Below, in pieces: positions 26,097 to 35,138 of a stretch of DNA of 42,448 nucleotides. The translations under genes and the position numbers were made by a program. Under the pieces are notes generated by a model. The model was not told the origin of the DNA. It saw only the letters and a list, made by a program, of their open reading frames with translations, and made no database searches. The first letter of the stretch is position 1. Each line of letters begins with the position of its first letter. Source of the stretch: Clostridium sp. (lineage in GTDB: Bacteria; Bacillota; Clostridia; Clostridiales; Clostridiaceae); assembly GCF_017888565.1 (NCBI RefSeq), contig NZ_JAGHFX010000061.1:1-42448 (forward strand). Reading direction: 5' to 3'.

Positions 26097-26572
26097 GTTT
26101 TCCTCTTTCGAGGTAGACTTTGAAGTCTAACCTCATCATTTCCATAATATAAAATAAAGTCTTCCCCTAATAAACAGTCCTTTAATAGTAATATTTCCTT
26201 TCCTTTTATCATCCTATCGAATATTCCTGAACTCATAACTAACCCTTTTATTGATAAATCTTCCTTTTCAATGATTAAATCTTCTAATACACCTCTCATT
26301 ATGTTATTTTTATCTTTGATATCTATATCTTTTATACTTTTAAAAGATATCCCTTCTTTTTTGGTTAACTCTTTTACAATCATTACCTCTTCTAAAGAAA
26401 TAATATCACTGCTTCTAACAAAATTTTTCTTGCTAAATAAAAGATAATTTGAAACAAAAAAGCCAACTATTTTACCTTTATGAAAATTAATATATATATC
26501 ATCTATAATACCTAGGTACTTCCCCCTTATGTCGTACACTTTTAGCAAATAGAAATCCTTACTCTTTAGCAT
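26090..26572 (-). CDS. PRC-barrel domain protein (YrrD-like)
   Basis: A 160-residue protein with two PRC-barrel-like repeats. The first, near 4-75, has LKVYDIRGKYLGIIDDIYINFHKGKIVGF; the second, near 85-150, has KDKNNIMRGVLEDLIIEKEDLSIKGLVM. No membrane segment or enzyme motif is seen. The C-terminus is basic (LPRKRKTC). It overlaps the AI-2E-family gene, so the two form a translationally coupled pair. Function unknown; Bacillus yrrD is a similar PRC-barrel gene in the same chromosomal region. Confidence 0.75.
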   Translation of the reverse strand: MLKSKDFYLLKVYDIRGKYLGIIDDIYINFHKGKIVGFFVSNYLLFSKKNFVRSSDIISLEEVMIVKELTKKEGISFKSIKDIDIKDKNNIMRGVLEDLIIEKEDLSIKGLVMSSGIFDRMIKGKEILLLKDCLLGEDFILYYGNDEVRLQSLPRKRKTC

Positions 26573-26619
26573 AAGTTTTCTCCCTTCTATAATAGAATAA
26601 CTATATTATCTCCTAAAGA

Positions 26620-26658
26620 TAAAAAAAAATTCTCATATCTACATATGAGAATTTTTTA
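26620..26658 (-). terminator. Terminator after mnmA
   Basis: AAAAATTCTCATAT and complement around a 4-nt loop, followed by a U run on the minus strand, just past the mnmA stop. Confidence 0.85.
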
Positions 26659-26659
26659 T

Positions 26660-27742
26660 TTATATAATTTCTTCTATTATTCCGCCACCAACAACGACGT
26701 TTCCATCATAAAATACAACTGATTGACCTTTAGTTATAGCTCTTTGCTTTTCCTTAAAAGAAACTTTAACTCTTCCATCTGCAAGTGGTGATATTATTGC
26801 TTCAGAAGGTTTTGCTTGATATCTAACTTTAGCAAATACAGTTATTTCTTCATTAAGAGAATCAAAAGGAATAAAGTTAACATCCTTTGCAATCAAATCA
26901 GTTTTAAAGACATCTTCTTCTGGTCCTATAACAACTTCATTAGTTCTTGGGTTTATATCAGTAACAAAAATAGGAGTCCCTAATGCTAAGCCTAAGCCTT
27001 TTCTTTGACCTATTGTATAATAAACTATACCTTTATGTTTACCTAATATATTACCATTCTTATCAACAAAATTTCCTTCTCTCACTTGATTTGGTCTAGC
27101 ATTTAAAATGTATTTCCCATGATTATTATCAGGTATAAAGCATATTTCTTCACTATCTTTTTTATTGTGAACTGCAAGACCAATCTCTTTAGCTATTTCT
27201 CTTATTTTATCCTTAGTATAATCTCCACAAGGCATTAATGTTTGACTTAATTGTTCTTGTGTAAAGTTATATAAAGCATATGTTTGATCTTTCCTATCAT
27301 CATCTGCTTTTATTAAAAAGTATCTACCATCTTCATTTTTTTCTATTTTAGCATAATGTCCTGTAGCTACGTAATCAGCTCCAATTCCCTTTGCTCTTCT
27401 TAGAAATTCATCAAACTTTATATGTTTATTGCACGCAATACATGGATTAGGTGTTTTTCCTTCCATATACTCTTGTACAAAATAATCTATTACCTTTTCT
27501 TTAAACGAATCCTTAAAATTAAGAACATAAAAAGGTATTCCTAGTTTATCGGCAACTCTTCTTGCATCCTCTACTGAAGAAAGAGAACAACATCCACCTT
27601 CTCTTTCAACATAGTCTTCATCTTCATCATCAAAATGCTTCATTGTTACGCCTATTACTTCGTAACCTTGTTCTTTTAAAAGGTATGCAGCGACAGAGCT
27701 ATCGACTCCGCCACTCATACCTACAACTACTTTTTTCTTCAT
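26660..27742 (-). CDS. mnmA: tRNA-specific 2-thiouridylase MnmA
   Basis: MnmA thiolates uridine-34 of tRNA-Lys, -Glu and -Gln to 2-thiouridine using sulfur from a cysteine desulfurase. The 360-residue protein has the PP-loop [15 protein letters not shown] (8-22), the catalytic Cys104 in [12 protein letters not shown], Cys201 in SEEICFIP (partner of the disulfide mechanism), TGHYAKI and the C-terminal beta-barrel with [14 protein letters not shown]. It follows nifU by 8 nt and ends the iscR-nifS-nifU-mnmA operon, so its sulfur donor is encoded two genes upstream. Confidence 0.96.
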   Translation of the reverse strand: MKKKVVVGMSGGVDSSVAAYLLKEQGYEVIGVTMKHFDDEDEDYVEREGGCCSLSSVEDARRVADKLGIPFYVLNFKDSFKEKVIDYFVQEYMEGKTPNPCIACNKHIKFDEFLRRAKGIGADYVATGHYAKIEKNEDGRYFLIKADDDRKDQTYALYNFTQEQLSQTLMPCGDYTKDKIREIAKEIGLAVHNKKDSEEICFIPDNNHGKYILNARPNQVREGNFVDKNGNILGKHKGIVYYTIGQRKGLGLALGTPIFVTDINPRTNEVVIGPEEDVFKTDLIAKDVNFIPFDSLNEEITVFAKVRYQAKPSEAIISPLADGRVKVSFKEKQRAITKGQSVVFYDGNVVVGGGIIEEII

Positions 27743-27750
27743 ATTAATTC

Positions 27751-28182
27751 CTATTCATGACCATGAACATGATCGTGTATATCATCATATTCTTCAAAGT
27801 CCCAAAGCTCTAAACCTGTGTTTTTTCTATAGTCATTAATTGCCTTATGTATAGCTTCTTCTGCTAAAACAGAACAATGCATTTTTACAGGTGGAAGTCC
27901 ATCTAAAGCTTCTGCTACTGCTTTATTTGATAATTCCCAAGCTTCTTCTACAGTCTTTCCTTTTATTAATTCTGTTGCCATTGATGATGAAGCAATAGCA
28001 GATCCACATCCAAATGTTTTAAATTTAACATCCTTAACAATATTGTCTTCAATTTTTAAATAAACCTTCATTATATCTCCGCATTTAGCGTTTCCTACTT
28101 CGCCTACGCCATTTGCATCTTCAATTTCCCCTACATTTCTTGGATTTCTAAAATGATCCATAACCTTATCGCTGTACATCAT
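27751..28182 (-). CDS. nifU: Fe-S cluster assembly scaffold, IscU/NifU type
   Basis: This is the scaffold on which iron-sulfur clusters are built. The 143-residue protein has the three ligand cysteines Cys34 (NAKCGDIM, with Asp36), Cys59 ([14 protein letters not shown]) and Cys103 ([13 protein letters not shown]). It lacks the LPPVK-surrounding J-protein region of classical IscU only partly: [10 protein letters not shown] is present. A C-terminal tail [14 protein letters not shown] carries four alternating histidines, an added metal-binding-like extension. Its start overlaps the nifS end by 17 nt, so the two are coupled. Confidence 0.93.
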   Translation of the reverse strand: MMYSDKVMDHFRNPRNVGEIEDANGVGEVGNAKCGDIMKVYLKIEDNIVKDVKFKTFGCGSAIASSSMATELIKGKTVEEAWELSNKAVAEALDGLPPVKMHCSVLAEEAIHKAINDYRKNTGLELWDFEEYDDIHDHVHGHE

Positions 28183-29365
28183 AATATTTTTCTCCCTTCT
28201 TTAAAAAGTCTTCCCATAATGGAGACATATTTCTAAGTCTTTCTATAATAGGTGGAACAACTTCAAGTACATAATCTACATCCTCATCTGTTGAACCATC
28301 ACCTAATGTCAATCTTAATGATCCATGAGCTAATTCATGAGGTAATCCTATTGCTAATAAGACATGAGATGGATCAAGTGATCCTGAAGTACATGCACTA
28401 CCACTTGATGCACATACACCTTCAAAGTCTAATGATAGAAGTATTGATTCACCTTCTATAAATTCAAAAGTAATATTAGCATTACCTGGTAATCTATTTT
28501 CTCCCATTGGTCCATTTAATCTTGTATGTGGTACCTTTAGTAAGCCATCTATTAATCTATCTCTAAGTTTAGTTATTCTCTTATTATGTTCTTCTAAATT
28601 TTCAGTTGCAAGTTCAAGTGCTTTACCAAGTCCTACTATAGAAGCTGTATTTTCAGTTCCTGCTCTTCTAGCTCTTTCTTGGCCCCCACCATGAATTAGG
28701 TTATCAATTCTAACACCTTTTCTTATATAAAGTGCTCCTGTTCCTTTCGGTCCATAAACTTTATGTCCAGCTAAAGATAATAAATCAATATTCATTTCTT
28801 TAACATCTACTGGAATATTCCCTATTGCTTGAACCGCATCAGTATGGAATAATACTTTTCTTTCTCTACAAATTTCACCTATTTCTTTAACTGGTTGAAT
28901 AGTTCCTATTTCGTTATTTGCAAACATAATTGAAACTAATATAGTTTTATCTGTTATAGCATTTTTAAGTTCTTCTAAGTCAATAAAACCTTCTTTATCA
29001 ACATTTAAATACGTTACTTCAAATCCATTTTTTTCTAAGTATTCGCAAGTGTGAAGTACTGCATGGTGCTCAATCTTTGTTGTTATAATATGATTTCCTT
29101 TTTTTCTATGAGCTGATGCTATTCCTTTAATAGCCCAGTTGTCTGCTTCTGATCCACCGCCAGTAAAATAAACCTCATTCGGATCACAATTTAATGCTTT
29201 TGAAACCCTACTTCTAGCCTTATCAATAGCCATTTTAGTTTCCCTAGAAATTCCATAAAAAGATGATGGATTTCCATACTTTTCAGTAAAAAATGGCATC
29301 ATTTCTTCTAAAACTTCCGGTTTAACATATGTAGTTGCTGCATAATCCATATATACATTTCTCAT
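28166..29365 (-). CDS. nifS: Cysteine desulfurase, IscS/NifS type
   Basis: A PLP enzyme that removes sulfur from cysteine and passes it to the scaffold and to MnmA. The 399-residue protein has YMDYAATTYVKPEV at the N-terminus, FTGGGSEADNWA, HHAVLHTCEYL, HTDAVQAIG and the PLP lysine Lys202 in SLAGHKVYGPKG. The catalytic Cys325 is in ASSGSACTSG, the group I loop. Length is normal. It starts 2 nt after iscR, overlapping its control region, with AAGGAGCG as SD. Confidence 0.96.
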   Translation of the reverse strand: MRNVYMDYAATTYVKPEVLEEMMPFFTEKYGNPSSFYGISRETKMAIDKARSRVSKALNCDPNEVYFTGGGSEADNWAIKGIASAHRKKGNHIITTKIEHHAVLHTCEYLEKNGFEVTYLNVDKEGFIDLEELKNAITDKTILVSIMFANNEIGTIQPVKEIGEICRERKVLFHTDAVQAIGNIPVDVKEMNIDLLSLAGHKVYGPKGTGALYIRKGVRIDNLIHGGGQERARRAGTENTASIVGLGKALELATENLEEHNKRITKLRDRLIDGLLKVPHTRLNGPMGENRLPGNANITFEFIEGESILLSLDFEGVCASSGSACTSGSLDPSHVLLAIGLPHELAHGSLRLTLGDGSTDEDVDYVLEVVPPIIERLRNMSPLWEDFLKKGEKYYDVQR

Positions 29366-29367
29366 GT

Positions 29368-29820
29368 CTATTCGCTCCTTTTAACAATCTTAACGAATTG
29401 ATTTTCATCCTTCATTCTTACATAATCATCTACTATATCTTGAAGTGTAATGTTCTTCATTACTTCATCAATACTATTTTTTATTTTTTCCCATAACAAT
29501 CTAGTAGCACAAAAATCTATGTTATCACACTCAGTTCCTTCAATGCATTCAGCAATTTCAACAGGACCTTCTAGTACATTCATAACATCTGCTACTGTTA
29601 TATCCTTTGGAGCATAATTTAACACATATCCACCTTGAGCGCCTCTTATACTTTTAATAAGTTTCGCTTTTCTAAGTGGTGAAAACAACTGCTCTAAATA
29701 ATATTCTGATATATTTTGTCTTTGGGAGATTGTTTTTATTGAAACGGGGGCATCTCCATAGTGCATTGCAAGGTCTACCATAGCCTTGACCCCGTATCTA
29801 CCCTTAGTAGAAAGCTTCAT
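29368..29820 (-). CDS. iscR: Rrf2-family regulator, IscR type
   Basis: An Fe-S-sensing repressor/activator. The 150-residue protein opens MKLSTKGRYGVKAMVDLAMH, has the winged helix with ISEYYLEQLFSPLRKAKLIKSIRGAQGGYVL, and three cysteines Cys92, Cys98 and Cys104 (CIEGTECDNIDFC), the same positions as the cluster ligands of E. coli IscR. It lies at the head of the nifS-nifU-mnmA operon, and a promoter and candidate operator precede it. In Bacillus the cognate position next to rarA and mnmA holds CymR, which lacks these cysteines, so the cysteines decide for IscR. Confidence 0.9.
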   Translation of the reverse strand: MKLSTKGRYGVKAMVDLAMHYGDAPVSIKTISQRQNISEYYLEQLFSPLRKAKLIKSIRGAQGGYVLNYAPKDITVADVMNVLEGPVEIAECIEGTECDNIDFCATRLLWEKIKNSIDEVMKNITLQDIVDDYVRMKDENQFVKIVKRSE

Positions 29821-29841
29821 TATACTTCCCCCTTTTAATGT

Positions 29842-29898
29842 TGACTATTTTACTAGTATTTACTTTTATATCTTATCAAAACACTCTGCTATTGTCAA
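29842..29898 (-). promoter_or_regulatory. Promoter and possible IscR operator of the isc operon
   Basis: Minus strand TTGACA (29898-29893), exactly 17 nt, TAAGAT (29875-29870), so transcription should start near 29862. Just beyond lies ATACTAGTAAAATAGTCAAC, similar to half of an IscR type 1 site (ATASYYGACT...AGTC). Its overlap with the start point suits autorepression, which is inferred. Confidence 0.55.
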
Positions 29899-29922
29899 TA
29901 ATCATAATACTATCTCAACGCC

Positions 29923-31173
29923 TTATTTTATCTTGCTCCAATACATGTTTATACTTTCTTCATATTTATTTTTTTGAGGAAAATAGTATTTAGAATCTTT
30001 TATTTTTTCAGGCATATATGATTGCCTTACATAATTATTTTCATAGTCATGAGGATATTTATATCCCGAAACTCCTAAATTTTCTGCTCCCGCATAGTGT
30101 GCATCCTTTAAGTGATTAGGAACATCTCCTATATTCTTGTTTTCTAAATCCTTCATAGCATTAGCTATAGCTAAATATGCACTATTAGATTTAGGTAATG
30201 TTGCTAAATATATAACAAGTTCTGCTAGTATTATTTGTGCTTCTGGAAATCCTACCTTTAAAGCTAACTCTATACCTGAATTCACTACACTTAGTGCATT
30301 AGGATGTGAAAGCCCTATATCTTCTGCAACTATTACAGAAATTCTTCTTATTATTGCTGTTAAATTTCCTGATTTAATAAGTCTTGCTAAATAATGTATA
30401 GCTGCATCTGGATCACTACCTCTTATACTCTTTTGTAATGCACTTAATAAATTATAATACTCATCCCCACTTGCATCAGCTCTCATATGTGATTGATTTA
30501 AGCTTTCTATATATTCTACAGATACTTCTTTTATATGTTTAAGTTGTGAATTTATAGTTAGTTCTAGTATATTATAAGCTTTTCTATAATCTCCTTGAGA
30601 AATTTCACCAATATATTTCAAAGCTTCCAAAGAATACTCCACATCAATCCCTTCATTTATTAACTTTTTTATTGCTTTTTCCAATCCTATAGTTATGTCA
30701 TTTATATTTAATACTTCAAACTTAAATATATTACATCTACTTAATATTGCCTTATGAATTGCAAAATAAGGATTTTCTGTTGTACTAGCTATTAACGTTA
30801 CTCTTCCGTTTTCAATAAACTCTAAAAGTGCCTGCTGTTGCTTTTTACTAAAATGCTGCAATTCATCAATATATATAACTACTCCATTATAGTTAAGTAA
30901 ACTATCTAAACTCTCAGTAATTTCTTGTATATCTTTTACAGAAGCAGTCGTAGCATTTAATTTATAAAATTTTCTATCAACATAGTTTGCCATTATATTT
31001 GCTAAAGTTGTTTTTCCTGTCCCTGGTGGCCCATATAATATACAATTAGGAATCATCTTATTTGTAATTAAGTTATATAACGGCTTTCCTTTAGCTAATA
31101 TATCCTTTTGACCAACAAAATCCTCTAATGTTTTTGGTCTCATTATTTCTGCTAATGGTTTCATTATTTTCAT
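29923..31173 (-). CDS. rarA: Replication-associated recombination ATPase RarA (MgsA)
   Basis: A tetrameric AAA+ ATPase acting at stalled replication forks. The 416-residue protein has PLAEIMRPKTLEDFVGQKDIL, Walker A YGPPGTGKTTLAN (47-59), Walker B VIYIDELQHF, sensor 1 ASTTENPYF, the arginine finger ILSRCNIFKFE and the C-terminal tetramerisation part with HYLARLIKSGN and AEDIGLSHPNAL. An ATG three codons into the frame is also possible. It follows the lipoprotein gene by 17 nt and precedes iscR, the same order as yrvN-cymR in Bacillus. Confidence 0.94.
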   Translation of the reverse strand: MKIMKPLAEIMRPKTLEDFVGQKDILAKGKPLYNLITNKMIPNCILYGPPGTGKTTLANIMANYVDRKFYKLNATTASVKDIQEITESLDSLLNYNGVVIYIDELQHFSKKQQQALLEFIENGRVTLIASTTENPYFAIHKAILSRCNIFKFEVLNINDITIGLEKAIKKLINEGIDVEYSLEALKYIGEISQGDYRKAYNILELTINSQLKHIKEVSVEYIESLNQSHMRADASGDEYYNLLSALQKSIRGSDPDAAIHYLARLIKSGNLTAIIRRISVIVAEDIGLSHPNALSVVNSGIELALKVGFPEAQIILAELVIYLATLPKSNSAYLAIANAMKDLENKNIGDVPNHLKDAHYAGAENLGVSGYKYPHDYENNYVRQSYMPEKIKDSKYYFPQKNKYEESINMYWSKIK

Positions 31174-31190
31174 CTTTCCTTTTCTTATTT

Positions 31191-31670
31191 TTATTTAAAT
31201 CCATTATTCAATTCTTTAGCTTTTTCAATATTTTCATATTCAGTAAATCCTTCTATATAAAACTCTCCATCTTTTTCTTCTACAACTACTTCAATTGGAA
31301 CATCTTCACCTACTGCCTCATCACTAGCCTCTTCATCTCCATGTGTTTCTAATGCTTTTGCTACCATATCAAGAGTCATATACACTTTATACTTTCCATT
31401 TTCATTCTTAATGCTTACTATATTGCTTTCATATTTTTCAAGGTTTAATTCACCTAAATATAGTGAATAAAACTCTACGTAATTACAAATATAAAAATTC
31501 TCCTCACTTATATGTTTCTTCATAATATCATCATATCCATCTTTATATGATAAAACTAAATCAATTGTATCTTTTATCCTTTTTTCATCTTGCTTACTTA
31601 TATCCTTTGAACACCCAAACATAAGTATTTGTACAAATAATAGAGCTATTATTAATATTTTCTTTTTCAT
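31191..31670 (-). CDS. Small putative lipoprotein, function unknown
   Basis: A 159-residue secreted protein with MKKKILIIALLFVQILMFGCSKD: a signal peptide with lipobox LMFGC. The mature part is acidic and rich in Lys/Glu (KDISKQDEKRIKDTIDLV, DEEASDEAVGEDVPIEVVVEEKDGEFYIEGF). No catalytic motif is recognised; the length and mixed beta-strand pattern resemble small NTF2-like or DUF4878-like lipoproteins, but that is a guess. GGAGG lies in the SD position. It is 17 nt from rarA and likely co-transcribed with it. Confidence 0.75.
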   Translation of the reverse strand: MKKKILIIALLFVQILMFGCSKDISKQDEKRIKDTIDLVLSYKDGYDDIMKKHISEENFYICNYVEFYSLYLGELNLEKYESNIVSIKNENGKYKVYMTLDMVAKALETHGDEEASDEAVGEDVPIEVVVEEKDGEFYIEGFTEYENIEKAKELNNGFK

Positions 31671-31770
31671 ATATTTCCTCCATGCTGTAATATTAATTTT
31701 TGTAACATCTTAATAAATTCTCTCTATAAATAATATCATAATTTCTTGTTATATATGAATAATATGCAAA

Positions 31771-31811
31771 TAAAAATAGAGGCTACACAAAGTAACCTCT
31801 ATTTTTATTTA
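31771..31811 (-). terminator. Terminator after adhE
   Basis: AAAAATAGAGG and its complement with an interrupted inner GTAA/CTAC helix, then UUUUUAUUU on the minus strand, a few nt after the adhE stop. Confidence 0.7.
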
Positions 31812-31815
31812 CATA

Positions 31816-34440
31816 TTATTTTTTCTTATTCTCTTTTTTAGATTCTTTAGCCTTTGGGCCTTCAAAAGCTTTTATATACATTTCTTTTAATTCACTCATT
31901 AGTGGGTATCTTGGGTTAGCACCTGTACATTGATCATCAAACGCTTGCTCAACCATTTCATCTAAAGTTTCATAGAACTTAGTTTCAGATACTCCTGCTT
32001 CCTTTATAGTTTTTGGCATATTAACTTTAGCTTGTAATTTTTCAACAGCTTTTATTAATAATTCAACCTTTTCTTCTTCAGTATTTCCACCTAATCCAAG
32101 ATGATCTGCTATTCTAGCATATCTCCATGCTGCGTTAGGATACTTATATTGAGCAAATGCTGCTTGCTTAGTTGGGGCATCAGCTGCATTGAATCTTATA
32201 ACTTCATTCATTAATAATGCGTTAGCCATTCCATGTGGTAAGTGATGGAATGCTCCTAATTTATGAGCCATTGAGTGTGTAATTCCTAAGAATGCATTTG
32301 AGAATGCCATTCCAGCCATACATGATGCATGAGCCATTTTTTCTCTAGCTTTAACATTAGTTGTTCCTTCATTATAAGCATCTGGTAAATACTTAAATAC
32401 TAATCTTATTGCTTCTAAAGCTAAACCATTAGTATATTCTGAAGCCATTATTGATACATATGCTTCAATTGAATGAACTAGTACATCTATACCTGCACAA
32501 GCTGTTAATCCCTTTGGTGAAGTCATCATAAGTTCAGCATCAACTATTGCCATATCTGGAGTTAGCTCATAATCTGCAAGTGGATATTTAACACCTGTAG
32601 TTTCATCTGTAATAACAGCAAATGGAGTAACTTCTGAACCAGTTCCTGCTGATGTAGCTATTGATACCATCATCGCCTTTTCACCCATAGTTGGGAATTT
32701 ATATATTCTCTTTCTTATATCCATAAACGTCATTGCTAAGTCTTGGAAATTAACTTCCGGATGCTCATACATTACCCACATGATTTTAGCAGCATCCATT
32801 GCTGATCCACCACCAAGTGCTATTATTACATCTGGATTGAAATCTAACATTTCTTTTGCTCCAGCTTTCGCACATCTAAGAGTTGGATCTGGTTCAACAT
32901 CTGAGAATATTTTAAATTGTATTCCATTTCTTTCTAAAACGTCTGTAACTTTATTTGTATATCCCATTTCAAATAATACCTTATCAGTTACTATAAATGC
33001 TTTCTTTTTACCCATGTCTCTTAATTCTTCTAGGGCTACTGGTAAACAACCATATTTGAAGTAAGTTTTTTCTGGTACTCTAAACCAAAGCATATTTTCT
33101 CTCCTTTCAGCAATGCTCTTAACGTTAATTAAGTGCTTAGGACCAACATTTTCTGAAACTGAGTTACCTCCCCATGATCCACATCCAAGAGTTAATGATG
33201 GAGCTAACTTGAAGTTAAATATGTCTCCAATAGCACCTTGAGATGCTGGCATATTTATTAATGTTCTAGCTGTTTTCATCTTTTCTCCAAATTTTAATAT
33301 TCTATCTCTTGACTTAAGTTGATCAGTGTAAAGTATTGAAGTATGACCCATACCACCTAATTCTATTAATCTATTAGCTTTTTCTAAAGCTTCTTCGTAT
33401 GATTTTACTTTATACATTGCTAGAATTGGAGATAATTTTTCATGTGAGAATGGTTCTTCTAATTCTACAGATTCAACTTCTCCAACTAAAACTTTAGCTG
33501 TTGTTGGAACATTAACTCCTGCCATTTCTGCAATTTTATAAGCTGATTGACCAACTATATTTGCATTTAAGCCACCTTTTTCATTTAATATAATTTTTCT
33601 AACTTTATCTATTTCTTCTCCTTTAAGAATATAAGCACCTCTATCACTTAATTCCTTTTTAACTTCATCATAAACTTGATCTAAAACAACTAAAGATTGC
33701 TCTGATGCACAGATAACTCCGTTATCAAATGTTTTTGAAAGTAATATTGAGTTTACCGCCATCTTTATGTGAGCAGTTTCATCTATTATAGCTGGTGTAT
33801 TACCTGCTCCAACTCCTAAAGCTGGTCTTCCTGATGAATATGCTGCTTTTACCATTGCTGGTCCGCCTGTTGCAAGGATTATATCAGACTCTCTCATAAC
33901 ATTTTGAGATAATTCTACTGATGGCTCATCTATCCATCCTATGATTCCTTCTGGAGCACCTGCTTTAACTGCTGCTTCTAATACTATTCTAGCTGCTTCA
34001 ATTGTAGCTTTTTTAGCTCTTGGGTGTGGTGATATAATTATTGCATTTCTAGTTTTTAATGCTATTAATGTTTTGAATATAGCTGTTGAAGTTGGATTTG
34101 TTGTTGGAACTATAGCTGATATAACACCTATAGGTTCTGCAACCTTTGTTACACCAAAAGTTTTATCTTCTTCTAAAACTCCACAAGTTTTCATATCTTT
34201 ATATTGATTATATATATATTCAGCTGCGAAATGATTCTTAATAACTTTATCTTCTACTATTCCCATACCAGTTTCAGCAACCGCCATCTTTGCTAATTTA
34301 ATCCTATTATCATTTGCCGCCATAGCCGCTTGTCTAAAAATCTCATCTACTTGCTCTTGAGTATAAGTAGCAAATACCCTTTGCGCTTCTCTTAATTCTT
34401 TAATTCTTTGAGTTAATTCTTGTGCATTTGTTACAGCCAT
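31816..34440 (-). CDS. adhE: Bifunctional acetaldehyde-CoA/alcohol dehydrogenase AdhE
   Basis: AdhE reduces acetyl-CoA to acetaldehyde and on to ethanol with NADH, regenerating NAD+ in fermentation. The 874-residue protein has an N-terminal aldehyde dehydrogenase domain (about 1-450) with the catalytic Cys244 in NGVICASEQ and [10 protein letters not shown] linker includes the spirosome region [17 protein letters not shown]. The C-terminal iron-dependent alcohol dehydrogenase (about 455-860) has [26 protein letters not shown] and [18 protein letters not shown], with the iron-binding histidines. The Lys-rich tail [10 protein letters not shown] is unusual. The promoter carries Rex-like operators, so NADH should derepress it. 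Confidence 0.97.
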   Translation of the reverse strand: MAVTNAQELTQRIKELREAQRVFATYTQEQVDEIFRQAAMAANDNRIKLAKMAVAETGMGIVEDKVIKNHFAAEYIYNQYKDMKTCGVLEEDKTFGVTKVAEPIGVISAIVPTTNPTSTAIFKTLIALKTRNAIIISPHPRAKKATIEAARIVLEAAVKAGAPEGIIGWIDEPSVELSQNVMRESDIILATGGPAMVKAAYSSGRPALGVGAGNTPAIIDETAHIKMAVNSILLSKTFDNGVICASEQSLVVLDQVYDEVKKELSDRGAYILKGEEIDKVRKIILNEKGGLNANIVGQSAYKIAEMAGVNVPTTAKVLVGEVESVELEEPFSHEKLSPILAMYKVKSYEEALEKANRLIELGGMGHTSILYTDQLKSRDRILKFGEKMKTARTLINMPASQGAIGDIFNFKLAPSLTLGCGSWGGNSVSENVGPKHLINVKSIAERRENMLWFRVPEKTYFKYGCLPVALEELRDMGKKKAFIVTDKVLFEMGYTNKVTDVLERNGIQFKIFSDVEPDPTLRCAKAGAKEMLDFNPDVIIALGGGSAMDAAKIMWVMYEHPEVNFQDLAMTFMDIRKRIYKFPTMGEKAMMVSIATSAGTGSEVTPFAVITDETTGVKYPLADYELTPDMAIVDAELMMTSPKGLTACAGIDVLVHSIEAYVSIMASEYTNGLALEAIRLVFKYLPDAYNEGTTNVKAREKMAHASCMAGMAFSNAFLGITHSMAHKLGAFHHLPHGMANALLMNEVIRFNAADAPTKQAAFAQYKYPNAAWRYARIADHLGLGGNTEEEKVELLIKAVEKLQAKVNMPKTIKEAGVSETKFYETLDEMVEQAFDDQCTGANPRYPLMSELKEMYIKAFEGPKAKESKKENKKK

Positions 34441-34534
34441 TTTTTATTCCTCCTAAATATCTATAAGATAATTTTTACATTTAAAATTATTTTCTTTATA
34501 ATATTTTGCTTTTTCTTAACTTGATTACAATATT

Positions 34535-34563
34535 ATTCTATTTCATTGTTATATTTTTGTCAA
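34535..34563 (-). promoter_or_regulatory. Sigma-A promoter of adhE overlapped by a Rex-like site
   Basis: Minus strand TTGACA (34563-34558), exactly 17 nt, TAGAAT (34540-34535). Transcription would start near 34528, leaving a leader of about 88 nt. The -35 and spacer lie in TTGTTATATTTTTGTCAA (plus strand, 34546-34563), which fits TTGTTAA-N4-TTAACAA at 11 of 14 positions. Confidence 0.7.
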
Positions 34564-34570
34564 TATATTT

Positions 34571-34588
34571 TTGTTAAAAATTTATCAT
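34571..34588. promoter_or_regulatory. Second Rex-like operator upstream of adhE
   Basis: TTGTTAAAAATTTATCAT has one perfect half-site TTGTTAA and one 5-of-7 half, with the right 4-nt spacer for the Rex consensus. It is about 25 bp centre to centre from the site on the promoter. Confidence 0.55.
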
Positions 34589-34803
34589 TTATTTTTTTCT
34601 TAAATGTTTGTAATATTTTTATACAATTTAATTAAGTTGTTCTTCTCCTTTTCTTGACTATTTTATATTTTATTTTAATATTTTTTATTCTATTCGACTT
34701 TTTGTTCTTACTATTTTATTGTAGTATAGTAAATTCTCAATAATAATATAATTTAAAATGATTTCTTTTAGAAATAGTACTTAAAACTAATTTTATAAAT
34801 CTT

Positions 34804-34839
34804 AGTATTTCATTGTTATATTTATAACAATAAAATACT
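34804..34839. promoter_or_regulatory. Distal 36-bp palindrome with a Rex-type core
   Basis: Core ATTGTTAT-ATTT-ATAACAAT (34812-34831) is a perfect inverted repeat, close to the Rex operator form. It is extended by AGTATTT (34804-34810) and AAATACT (34833-34839) with one mismatched pair between. It lies about 275 nt upstream of the adhE start point, so it could be a distal operator or a hairpin. Confidence 0.45.
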
Positions 34840-34926
34840 TAATCATAACTACTTTTAAAATAATATTTTTTATTATAAATACTAAATCTACTATTAATTT
34901 TCCAAAAATCCTTTTAAATATTCATT

Positions 34927-34983
34927 TATATTAATCTTTTTAATATATATAAGATTAATATATTACACTTTATATATTAATCT
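34927..34983. repeat. Three interchangeable hairpin arms between hutP and adhE
   Basis: TATATTAATCTT (about 34927-34938), AAGATTAATATA (34951-34962) and TATATTAATCT (34973-34983). The central arm is complementary to either flanking arm, so two mutually exclusive hairpins are possible. All arms are A/T-rich, so stability is low. Confidence 0.45.
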
Positions 34984-35085
34984 GTTAAAATCCCTTTTTC
35001 TTGAATAATCCATTATTAATTTTAATTTCTTACTATATCATTATTGAAATAAATATTCAAAAGAATTATTTTTGTAAATTATAAA

Positions 35086-35133
35086 AAATAAAGGTAATAT
35101 GCTTATATTTATAAGCATATTACCTTTATTTCT
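35086..35133 (-). terminator. Terminator after the HutP-family gene
   Basis: AAATAAAGGTAATATGCTTAT and complement form a stem of about 20 bp with a small loop. UUUAUUUUUU-like sequence follows on the minus strand, just after the stop at 35139. Confidence 0.8.
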
Positions 35134-35138
35134 ACTAA

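Larger units (their letters stand above)
34441..35085. other. Long AT-rich regulatory region upstream of adhE
   Basis: About 650 nt with no gene. It contains a sigma-A promoter (34535-34563), two Rex-like sites over and beside it, a distal near-perfect 36-bp palindrome (34804-34839) and three interchangeable hairpin arms (34927-34983). Between these elements nothing else is recognised. The rest is A/T-rich homopolymer. Confidence 0.6.
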
